Origin: Thermoleophilia bacterium
Lineage (GTDB): Bacteria > Actinomycetota > Thermoleophilia > Gaiellales > SKUG01
Direction of reading: 5' to 3'
Assembly: GCA_007122215.1 (NCBI GenBank)
Contig: SKUG01000115.1
Coordinates: 1-5,925 of the forward strand
DNA: 5,925 nt
Of this stretch, positions 1 to 5,925 are shown one piece after another. The notes below the pieces were generated by a model. That model was not told where the DNA came from. It saw only the letters and a list, made by a program, of their open reading frames with translations, and made no database searches. Made by a program: the position numbers and the translations under genes. Every line of letters begins with the position of its first letter. The first letter of the stretch is position 1.

Positions 1-200
1 AGGTCATCGCCTCCGCAGGCCAGGCCCGCTACGAGGGCAGCATGCGCCAGCGCCGCGGCGACATCCTCCGGGCGCTCTCCGGAGGCGGGCAGGTCGATCC
101 CGGCCACGACCCGGAGGCAGCGGCCGGGCTGGTTGCCGACGGGCTCATCCACGAGGCCCCGGATGGCAGCGGCTACCGCCTGGGCCCTGCCCCGCGCTGA
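1..200 (+). CDS. mutY: A/G-specific adenine glycosylase, C-terminal fragment (MutY-like)
   Basis: Only the last 65 codons are visible. The frame starts at base 3 and ends in TGA at 198-200; the 5' part lies outside the window. The visible sequence contains RYEGSMRQRRGDILRAL, which matches the 'y.GSdRQ.RG.lL..L' segment at the end of actinobacterial MutY proteins. It is followed by a short winged-helix-like tail ending in LVADGLIHEAPDGSGYRLG. MutY removes adenine mispaired with 8-oxoguanine in base-excision repair. The catalytic helix-hairpin-helix region and the iron-sulfur cluster cysteines cannot be checked here. The gene converges on the ABC permease gene with a 45-nt gap. In Mycobacterium, mutY also lies a few genes from ispD-ispF, which supports the call. 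The assignment rests on one motif, the tail and this context, so it is good but not certain. Confidence 0.72.
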   Translation, partial: VIASAGQARYEGSMRQRRGDILRALSGGGQVDPGHDPEAAAGLVADGLIHEAPDGSGYRLGPAPR

Positions 201-245
201 CCGGGCCGGGCTCCTGGCGCGCACGGTCGCAGGGCGACACGGCCG
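201..245. terminator. Short gap between convergent genes with a weak hairpin
   Basis: The 45 nt between the mutY stop and the permease stop contain GTCGC-AGG-GCGAC at 226-238, a perfect 5-bp stem with a 3-nt loop. No T-run follows on either strand. It could act as a weak bidirectional stop signal for the two converging transcripts. In DNA this GC-rich, a 5-bp palindrome can easily occur by chance. Confidence 0.2.
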
Positions 246-1051
246 TCAGGGCGTGCCGAGGTCCCGACGCCCCAGCCCCCAGAGGGCCACGGCTGCCAGC
301 ACCACGATCGGCACGAGCAGCTGCGCCACGGCAGCTGCCTGCAGCCCATCGAAGATCGTGCGCGCATCGAGGTAGCGGTGGTAGGCGCTGATCGAGCGAA
401 TCCACTCGAGCTGCTCGACCAGGCGCGAGAGCGTCGTGCCCAGGTAGGAGGCGACGGCCACGACCGCGGCGAGCCCCCGCGCCATGCCCGAGCGGCCCGT
501 GAGCGCACCGATGGCCAGGGCCAGCATGCCGTAGTAGAGGCCCAGCAGGCCTGCCATCATCGATGCCGCCAGCAGCGGACCGATGCCGATGCCCATGTCA
601 AGCACGAGGTTGCCCACCACCAGCGAGACAGCGGCCACGCCGGTGAGGATAGCGAGCAGCACCACGAGGGCTCCCATGCACTGCAGCGCCATCGATGCCC
701 TGGAGACCGGCGCCCCGAGCAGCACCTCCATCGTGCCCGCCTCCTCGCGGCCGGCAACCTGGGATGCCCCCATGCCGATGGCCACGACGATCAGCACCAC
801 CGGCAGCAGCATGCCGAGGAGCTGCCCGTCGAGGTAGCCCGCAGCGGTCATGTAGAGCTCGGTGTCGAGGTCCATCAGCGCCTGCAGGAACTCCGGCAGG
901 TCCTCGAGCGCCTCGGCCATGGAGTCGTCGTCGCGCACCCACGGCCACGCTGCGAGCACGTACGCCACGAGCAGCACGATCGAGAGGCTGAGCCAGCCGA
1001 TGAGGCGGGTCCGCTCCCGCAGGCCCAGCGCGAGGATGGCCAGCCGCGCGC

Positions 1052-1055
<4 letters not shown>
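246..1055 (-). CDS. ABC-2 type transporter permease
   Basis: A 269-residue integral membrane protein, the channel half of an ABC exporter. About six hydrophobic segments are visible near residues 18-38, 80-100, 124-150, 159-186, 193-212 and 239-260. An acidic stretch (RDDDSMAEALEDLPE) lies in the predicted extracytoplasmic loop between the first two. After segment 2 comes AGREEAGTMEVLLGAPVSR, the cytoplasmic coupling-loop motif typical of ABC-2 permeases ('GeeE.GTle.LLa.PvSR'). The start is a GTG whose first four bases (GTGA) overlap the TGA stop of the ATPase gene, so the two are probably translationally coupled and made in similar amounts. The substrate cannot be read from the sequence. Related pairs export drugs, peptides or lipids. 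The family is secure and the function beyond 'exporter subunit' is open. Confidence 0.9.
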
Positions 1056-1993
<938 letters not shown>

Positions 1994-2001
1994 GGGCTCC
2001 G

Positions 2002-2007
2002 ACCCTA
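2002..2007 (-). promoter_or_regulatory. Possible -10 box for the ABC operon
   Basis: On the minus strand this reads TAGGGT, fitting the loose actinobacterial TANNNT -10 pattern. Transcription would begin only a few bases before the ATPase ATG at 1993, giving a nearly leaderless mRNA. No -35 match is seen 16-19 bp further upstream, so the call is weak. Confidence 0.15.
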
Positions 2008-2113
2008 GCGCATGACCGAACCACCGCCGCTGTCCCGCACCATCCGCACCCACGTGACGGCCTGTGAACGCGGGGGACCGCATCCTCGATCAGGCACAGG
2101 CGCGAGTGAACCG

Positions 2114-2140
2114 GAAAAAACGCAAGCGATTGACGCGTGC
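2114..2140 (-). terminator. Terminator-like hairpin with U-run upstream of the ABC operon
   Basis: Read on the minus strand: GCACGCG (2140-2134), loop TCAAT (2133-2129), CGCTTGC (2128-2122), then G and six T (2120-2115). The 7-bp stem has one C-T mismatch. A GC-rich stem, short loop and U-run is the classic intrinsic terminator layout. It lies about 120 nt upstream of the ATPase start and points into that gene. There is no minus-strand gene just upstream that obviously needs terminating. It could be an attenuator in a long exporter leader, or a stop for antisense transcripts arriving from the right. It is the most A/T-rich patch in the whole spacer. Confidence 0.4.
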
Positions 2141-2216
2141 TGGATGATAGGCCACCATGGGAGCACGGGCGGACGGCGCCCGACCAACGTACCCCCATCC
2201 CGCAGGCAGGGACCCC

Positions 2217-2444
2217 ATGCACCGCGAGCCTGACATGCGACTGGTCGCCACCACGCGCTCATCGAGCAGCGCCCGGGCCGGCGCCTTCGGCGTGAACCTG
2301 CCCCGACCACCCCGCAGCCGCCAGCAGCGCCGTGAGGGCCTGCTCGGACGCGCGGGCGGCGCATCGGGCGCTGCGGCGATCATCCCCCCGGAGACGCTGG
2401 AGTCGGTCGGGGTCTCGACTCGCTCGCACGCGCAGGGGCAGTAG
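2217..2444 (+). CDS. Small arginine-rich hypothetical ORF (75 aa)
   Basis: I do not recognise this protein. It runs from ATG at 2217 to TAG at 2442-2444. An AGGGA lies 4 nt before the ATG, close but usable as a ribosome binding site. By my hand count G or C is highest in third codon positions (about 87%), intermediate in first and lowest in second, the pattern expected of real coding sequence in a high-GC genome. An in-frame ATG at 2157 would add 20 residues, but third-position GC is poorer there. The product is rich in Arg, Ser, Ala and Gly (for example PRPPRSRQQRREGLLGR), lacks membrane segments and looks disordered. It lies 136 nt upstream of the helical-protein gene on the same strand. 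It may equally be chance, since long open frames are common at this GC. Confidence 0.3.
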   Translation: MHREPDMRLVATTRSSSSARAGAFGVNLPRPPRSRQQRREGLLGRAGGASGAAAIIPPETLESVGVSTRSHAQGQ

Positions 2445-2580
2445 GCCCACGACGGCATTCCGCATCGCCACGGGTGCCGGGCCACCACCACGCCTTGCCA
2501 CCACCACAGGCTCGTGGTACACCGGAGGAGATGGCCCGGGAGGGGACGCCCGGCCACTCGACGATGTGGGGAGACGGGGC
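2445..2580 (+). promoter_or_regulatory. Upstream region of the helical-protein gene
   Basis: A candidate promoter has -35 TTGCCA (2495-2500, one base from TTGACA), a 17-bp spacer and -10 TACACC (2518-2523) preceded by TGG, an extended -10. Transcription would start near 2530, leaving a leader of about 50 nt. An 11-bp direct repeat overlaps the -35 and could be an operator. A Shine-Dalgarno sequence, GGGGAG at 2568-2573, sits 7 nt before the ATG at 2581 and decides that start. The -10 match is only moderate. Confidence 0.35.
2481..2507. repeat. 11-bp direct repeat GCCACCACCAC, period 16 bp
   Basis: GCCACCACCAC occurs at 2481-2491 and again at 2497-2507, separated by GCCTT. The second copy begins inside the proposed -35 element (TTGCCA, 2495-2500). 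Two copies at about one and a half helical turns could be a repressor or activator site, but CCA-rich stretches also arise by chance in GC-rich DNA. Confidence 0.35.
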
Positions 2581-3588
2581 ATGGACGCACTCGCAGCACC
2601 GCGCGCGGCAGCAGCGCAGGCACCAACACAGGCGAAGGACTGCGCCTGCGACCCCGTCCAGCAGGACCTCCCGAGCGCCGACACCTTCGGCGGCGGCAGC
2701 CGCGCCTCGGCCATGCCCGCCCTCAGCGACGCGCTCAGCGCCGCCATGGACGGCCTGCGCGCCCTCCTCGACCAGCTCCGCACCCTCATCGAGCAGCTCA
2801 CCACCCAGCTCGCCAGCATCAACGGCAGCGGCCCCAACATCACGCTCCCGGGACCCGTGCGCGACACGGGCCTGCCAGTGCCCCAGCCGGTGATCGACGG
2901 CCCACCCTTCCCGCCGTCGAGCGAGGAAGCCGTCGCCGAGCTGAACGAGCACGTGCGCCTTCGCAACGAGGACCCGATCACGTGGATGGTCCGTGACACC
3001 ATGGACAACATCTCGGGCCGTTCGAGCTTCGAGTCCTCCGGGTTCCTCAGCGACCTGCTGCGTCGCTTCCACGAGCAGGTGACCACCCCGGCCGAGCGCG
3101 CCGCACTGGAACGCGAGATCTCGCGCATCGTCGGGACGATGGTCGATGACGACAACCGCGCAGGCCCGCCCTCGACTGGATGGACCAGTGCGGCACGCTT
3201 CCAGCTGGCGCTGGAGGTACATGCCGGGCGGATGGACCAGCAGACCTTCCAGCGGATCACGGCAGAGGTCGACCGCATCGACGCCTCAACGCGTCAGCGT
3301 GAGCTGGAGTTCCAGCAGCGAGGCGAGGCACTCATCGAGCAGCTGAAGCAGCAGGGAGTGTCGCCGGCGGCCGCAGAGGAACACCCGGCCCTCACCCGCC
3401 TGTTCAACGAGTACCACACCTACCTGCGCGAGCACGCCGACGCCATGAAGACGCTCTCCGACATCATCGATGGCCATGCACGCCTGGATGACGACCGGCT
3501 GGAGCGCCTGACCTCGTCGGTCACCTGGCTCGTCGACGAGGGCGACAGCTCGGGCCTCAGCTCGCTGCAGCAGGAGCTGCGCCGCTAG
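2581..3588 (+). CDS. Hypothetical coiled-coil / helical protein (335 aa)
   Basis: I do not recognise a family. The start at 2581 follows a good Shine-Dalgarno (GGGGAG, 7-nt spacer); the frame is open to 2332, but those codons give an Arg/Ser-rich sequence unlike the rest. Residues 1-40 are Ala/Gln-rich with a Cys-Ala-Cys pair (Cys21, Cys23). Residues 52-80 form a regular heptad ladder: L52, M56, L59, L63, L66, I70, L73, L77, I80, alternating 4 and 3 residues, so an oligomerising coiled coil is likely. Residues 81-115 are a Gly/Pro-rich hinge. Residues 116-335 are charged and mostly helical, including an EFQQRGEALIEQLKQQ stretch (242-257), with no evident catalytic motif. There is no signal peptide or membrane segment. 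It appears monocistronic and ends in a CTAG shared with the converging ispF. A structural or scaffold role is possible, but nothing here proves it. Confidence 0.82.
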   Translation: MDALAAPRAAAAQAPTQAKDCACDPVQQDLPSADTFGGGSRASAMPALSDALSAAMDGLRALLDQLRTLIEQLTTQLASINGSGPNITLPGPVRDTGLPVPQPVIDGPPFPPSSEEAVAELNEHVRLRNEDPITWMVRDTMDNISGRSSFESSGFLSDLLRRFHEQVTTPAERAALEREISRIVGTMVDDDNRAGPPSTGWTSAARFQLALEVHAGRMDQQTFQRITAEVDRIDASTRQRELEFQQRGEALIEQLKQQGVSPAAAEEHPALTRLFNEYHTYLREHADAMKTLSDIIDGHARLDDDRLERLTSSVTWLVDEGDSSGLSSLQQELRR

Positions 3589-4115
3589 GAGCCTGACTCG
3601 GGGGCGAGCATCAGGCAGGTCACCACTGCCGCGATGCCCTCGCCACGCCCGACGAAGCCCTGGCGGTCGGTGGAGGTCCCGCGGATGGTCACCCGGCCAG
3701 CATCCACGCCGAGCACCGCGGCAAGGTGGCGACGCATGGTGGTGCGGTGCGGTGCGATCCGAGGCAGCTCCGCGACCACGGTGACATCCATGTTCACGAG
3801 CTCGAAGCCTGCGTGGCGCACCTGGTGCACGACCTCGGCCAGCAGCTTCATCGAGTCGGCGCCGGCCAGCTCCGGATCGTCCGGCGGGTAGCAGGTCCCG
3901 ACGTCCTCGTCGCGGCCGGCAGCACCCAGCAGCGCGTCGATCGCGGCATGGGCAACCACGTCCGCGTCGGAGTGCCCCACGAGCCCCTGGTCATGCTCGA
4001 TGCTGATCCCTGCGAGGATCACCGGCCCCTCGCCACCCAGGGGGTGGGCGTCGATGCCGGTTGCCACCCGCAGCCGGGTGAGCGCTGCTACCTCGGAACT
4101 CACTGCCTGTGCCAT
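3585..4115 (-). CDS. ispF: 2-C-methyl-D-erythritol 2,4-cyclodiphosphate synthase
   Basis: A 176-residue cytoplasmic enzyme of the MEP isoprenoid pathway. It cyclises 4-diphosphocytidyl-methylerythritol 2-phosphate to MEcPP with release of CMP. Metal ligands are visible: GIDAH (Asp22, His24) and HSDADV (His48). Other family landmarks are ALLGAAG, GTCYPPDDPELAGADS (73-88), the VNMDVTVVAE strand, and TSTDRQGFVGRGEGIA near the C-terminus. It is slightly longer than E. coli IspF (about 157 residues) because of a short N-terminal extension. I chose the ATG at 4115, not the one at 4145, because a strong AGGAGG (4127-4122) lies 6 nt upstream and the start falls 1 nt after the ispD stop. It is the last gene of the PIN-TRAM / ispD / ispF operon. 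Its TAG stop is interlocked with that of the converging gene. Confidence 0.96.
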   Translation of the reverse strand: MAQAVSSEVAALTRLRVATGIDAHPLGGEGPVILAGISIEHDQGLVGHSDADVVAHAAIDALLGAAGRDEDVGTCYPPDDPELAGADSMKLLAEVVHQVRHAGFELVNMDVTVVAELPRIAPHRTTMRRHLAAVLGVDAGRVTIRGTSTDRQGFVGRGEGIAAVVTCLMLAPESGS

Positions 4116-4128
4116 CTCATTCCTCCTC
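4116..4128 (-). promoter_or_regulatory. Ribosome binding site for ispF inside the end of ispD
   Basis: The minus strand reads GAGGAGGAATGAGATG, running into the ispF start. The AGGAGG (4127-4122) is read in frame as Glu codons of IspD, the TGA (4119-4117) ends IspD, and the ATG at 4115 starts IspF. This excludes the ATG at 4145, which has no comparable site, and implies translational coupling. Confidence 0.8.
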
Positions 4129-4908
4129 GTCGCTGCCGTCATCATGGTGGTCGCTGGAATCCTCGGTCCGGGTGGGCGCCAGCACGGCCTCGGCCCACGC
4201 CAGGTCGGCCGTCGTGGTCACCTTGCGCAGCAGGGGATCGCCCTGAACGCAGGTGACCTCGCCGCCCCAGCGCTCGATCAGGGCGGCATCGTCGGTGGCT
4301 GCGGCCAGCTGGGCCGCATCGCAGCCCTCGAGCGCTGCCGCGAGCGAGCTGGCCCGGCAGCACTGCGGGGTCTGCACGAGCCGCAGCTCCCCACGGTCGA
4401 GCGTCGTCACGACGCGGCCTGCGGCATCGACCTGCTTGACGGTGTCGGGCACCTCGAGCACCGGCACGGCGCAGTCCACGCCGTCGGCGAGCGGGGCGAG
4501 CACGCGGTCGACCACGGACTCGGCCACGAACGGGCGGGCAGCGTCGTGCACGAGCACCGCACCCGAGCGGGCCGGACGCACGTACTCCATCCCGCAGCGC
4601 AGCGACTCGGCCCGGCTTGCCCCGCCGGGGACGACGGCCGCGACGCGGTCGCAGCCGAGGTCGTCGAGCATCACCTCCACCGGATCGATCCAGTCGGCCG
4701 GTGCGACGATGATGATCCCGTCGACGGCCTCGTGGGCCTCGAAGCTGCGCAGCGAGTGGGCCAGCAGCACCTCACCGCCCAGCCCCACGAACGCCTTCGG
4801 ACGCCGCGCCCCGAGCCGCTCGCCGCTGCCGGCAGCCAGCAGCAGGACGGTGACGTCCTCGATGTAATGGCTGGTGTCAGGTGCGTCCATGTCGGTGGTG
4901 GTCCCCAT
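4117..4908 (-). CDS. ispD: 2-C-methyl-D-erythritol 4-phosphate cytidylyltransferase
   Basis: A 263-residue cytoplasmic enzyme that joins MEP and CTP to give 4-diphosphocytidyl-methylerythritol, two steps before IspF (IspE acts between them). All family landmarks are present: LLLAAGSGERLGARRPKAF (22-40, nucleotide-binding loop with the conserved Arg and Lys38), GGASRAESLRCGM (95-107), HDAARPFV (121-128), VPDTVK (153-158), QTPQ (179-182), TDDAALIE (205-212) and LLRKVTTTADL (226-236, with the conserved Lys). The ATG at 4908 shares its A with the TGA of the upstream PIN-TRAM gene (TGATG), so coupling is likely. An ATG at 4890 (residue 7) is an alternative start that would keep the whole domain. 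The last ten residues, HHDDGSDEEE, are strongly acidic and not part of the fold; the final codons double as the ispF ribosome binding site. Confidence 0.96.
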   Translation of the reverse strand: MGTTTDMDAPDTSHYIEDVTVLLLAAGSGERLGARRPKAFVGLGGEVLLAHSLRSFEAHEAVDGIIIVAPADWIDPVEVMLDDLGCDRVAAVVPGGASRAESLRCGMEYVRPARSGAVLVHDAARPFVAESVVDRVLAPLADGVDCAVPVLEVPDTVKQVDAAGRVVTTLDRGELRLVQTPQCCRASSLAAALEGCDAAQLAAATDDAALIERWGGEVTCVQGDPLLRKVTTTADLAWAEAVLAPTRTEDSSDHHDDGSDEEE

Positions 4909-5925
4909 CAGCTGCGCGGCTCGGTGGGGGAATCATGCCCGAGATGGCGCGCGAACACCATCTTCCCGGCCTTGGTCTGCAGCACCTGGCTGACGGTGCA
5001 GTCGACCTCGTTGCCCACGTGGTTGGCTGCGGACTCGACCACGATCATGGTGCCGTCATCGAGGTAGCCAACGCCCTGGCCGGGCTGGTTGCCCGCCCGG
5101 GTGAGCTGCACGCGTACCTGCTCGCCGGCCACGAGCTCCGGCTTGAGGGCCGCGGCCAGCTCGTTGACGTTCGCGCAGGCAACCCCGTGCCCGGCAGCGA
5201 CACCCGCAAGGTTCGCGTCGGTGGTCAGCAGCACCCAGTCGTTGTCGGCCGCCAGGCGCAGCAGGCGCGCATCCACGGCCAGCGTGTCACGCCCGTCGTC
5301 CCCGGGGCTCTCGACCTGGGCGCTGGCGCGCAGCTCCTTGACGACCTCGAGGCCACGACGCCCGCGGCGGCGACGCAGGTCGTTGGCAGAGTCGGCGACC
5401 TGCTGCAGCTCCTCGAGCACGAACAGCGGCACCATGAACGGCCCGGGCGCAAAGCCCGCCGCAACCACCCCGACGATCCGCCCGTCGATGAGGACGCTGG
5501 TGTCGACCAGCATCGCGCGCGCGGCCGTTTCGCGCGTGGCCCGCACGCCCACGAGGCGAAGGATCTCCTCGTGCTTGATGGCCGCGACCTCGGCGAACAC
5601 GTAGCCCAGCAGCAGCACGATCGGGACGAGCAGGTAGCCGCCCAGGAGGTCGAGCGGGCGCAGCGCCAGCGACAGCAGGGATGCCACCCCCAGGCCCACC
5701 AGCAGCCCGATCGCGGCGACGGTGAGCTCGGCCCCGCTGCGCAGCTTCAGCTGCGCGATGATCCGGGCGTGGGCGCGCTGCAGCAGCTTGCCGGCCAGCC
5801 CGCCGGCCACGAGCCCGGTGACCGCACCCACGACGATCAGGATGATCGCCCGGAGGGTCTGGTCGACCAGCCCGTCGGCGAGCTCGGCAACGTACCCGGT
5901 GCGGGCGAGCTCGAGGCCGCCGAGG
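4908..5925 (-). CDS. Membrane-anchored PIN-TRAM domain protein (YacL-like), N-terminus outside window
   Basis: The frame stays open to the right edge, with 338 codons visible; I see no convincing start, and the GTG at 5831 lies inside a membrane segment. Numbering from that GTG, hydrophobic segments occur near residues -5 to 13, 36-58 and 62-82. A PIN nuclease-like domain (about 106-225) follows with the acidic set Asp110 (LVDTSVLIDGR), Glu140 (FVLEELQQVAD), Asp187 (LAVDARLL) and Asp205 (LLTTDANLA). A TRAM domain at about 235-295 (GEQVRVQLTRAGNQPGQGVGYL to AGKMVFAR) is a predicted RNA-binding fold. The order matches Bacillus YacL, usually about 360 residues with N-terminal membrane helices. 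The acidic residues suggest a metal-dependent RNase held at the membrane; the substrate is unknown. It is the most upstream visible gene of the operon, overlapping ispD by 1 nt. Confidence 0.92.
   Translation of the reverse strand, partial: LGGLELARTGYVAELADGLVDQTLRAIILIVVGAVTGLVAGGLAGKLLQRAHARIIAQLKLRSGAELTVAAIGLLVGLGVASLLSLALRPLDLLGGYLLVPIVLLLGYVFAEVAAIKHEEILRLVGVRATRETAARAMLVDTSVLIDGRIVGVVAAGFAPGPFMVPLFVLEELQQVADSANDLRRRRGRRGLEVVKELRASAQVESPGDDGRDTLAVDARLLRLAADNDWVLLTTDANLAGVAAGHGVACANVNELAAALKPELVAGEQVRVQLTRAGNQPGQGVGYLDDGTMIVVESAANHVGNEVDCTVSQVLQTKAGKMVFARHLGHDSPTEPRS

Larger units (their letters stand above)
1994..2216. other. Spacer between divergently oriented genes
   Basis: Apart from the hairpin at 2114-2140 and a weak -10 box at 2002-2007, I see nothing convincing here. 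There is no tRNA, no recognisable riboswitch and no conserved protein. It separates the minus-strand exporter operon from plus-strand sequence and should hold the operon's promoter. Confidence 0.5.

Noticed and set aside
2130..2135. TTGACG resembling a plus-strand -35 box, with an upstream A-run
   Set aside because: No acceptable -10 (TANNNT-like) lies 16-19 bp downstream, and the hexamer is part of the hairpin loop and arm at 2122-2140.
2144..2149. Minus-strand TATCAT resembling a -10 box
   Set aside because: The expected -35 position reads CCGCCC or similar, and transcription from it would begin within the adjacent hairpin.
2400..2421. Perfect 6-bp inverted repeat GAGTCG / CGACTC with a 10-nt loop
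   Set aside because: It lies inside the small ORF, has no T-run, and short palindromes of this kind are expected by chance at this GC content.
2524..2533. GGAGGAG directly followed by ATG at 2531
   Set aside because: There is no spacer between the Shine-Dalgarno and the ATG, and the frame is a shifted shadow of the helical-protein gene with a low-complexity Ser/Pro/Arg product.
2332..2580. Long N-terminal extension of the helical protein to the ATG at 2332
   Set aside because: The added 83 codons give an Arg/Ser/Pro-rich sequence unlike the rest, they overlap the small ORF, and a much better ribosome binding site precedes the ATG at 2581.
1994..2580. Search for a tRNA, riboswitch, CRISPR repeats or attachment site in the large spacer
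   Set aside because: No T-arm consensus, no regularly spaced repeats beyond the single 11-bp pair, and no tRNA end or integrase gene were found.
4000..5067. 355-codon plus-strand open frame opposite ispF, ispD and the PIN-TRAM gene
   Set aside because: It runs antisense across three well-conserved genes and its product has no recognisable motif, which is usual for high-GC shadow frames.

Overview
The window is very GC-rich, with G or C in most third codon positions. Together with the gene content this points to a high-GC actinobacterium (Actinomycetota, possibly a Thermoleophilia-like lineage; the class is a guess). It appears to be chromosomal. No tRNA, rRNA, insertion sequence, integrase or CRISPR array is visible.

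Left part (1-2000): the C-terminal end of a MutY-like A/G-specific adenine glycosylase runs in from the left edge on the + strand. It converges on a two-gene minus-strand operon, an ABC-2-type export ATPase followed by its six-helix permease, whose reading frames overlap by 4 nt (GTGA).

Middle (2000-3588): this is the least explained part. The spacer from about 1994 to 2580 holds a terminator-like hairpin pointing into the ABC operon, a 75-codon arginine-rich ORF whose codon composition looks coding, an 11-bp direct repeat, and a plausible promoter and ribosome binding site for the next gene. That gene is a 335-residue cytoplasmic-looking helical protein that I cannot assign to a family. It has a clear N-terminal coiled coil, a proline-rich hinge and a helical C-terminal part.

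Right part (3585-5925): a tightly packed minus-strand operon reading leftwards. A membrane-anchored PIN-TRAM protein (YacL-like, N-terminus beyond the window) comes first, then ispD (1-nt overlap), then ispF (1-nt gap). IspD and IspF carry out non-consecutive steps of the MEP isoprenoid pathway; the intervening kinase IspE is not in this window. The final stop of ispF and the stop of the helical protein are interlocked in one CTAG palindrome.

MutY near ispD-ispF recalls the mutY / disA / radA / carD / ispD / ispF neighbourhood of Mycobacterium. A PIN-TRAM gene just before ispD recalls the Bacillus disA-yacL-ispD-ispF order. The window therefore looks like a conserved DNA-repair and isoprenoid neighbourhood into which the ABC exporter and the unknown helical protein are interposed. 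The most novel items are the helical protein with its small upstream ORF and the candidate attenuator in front of the exporter. I see no convincing evidence of a wholly new multi-gene system.
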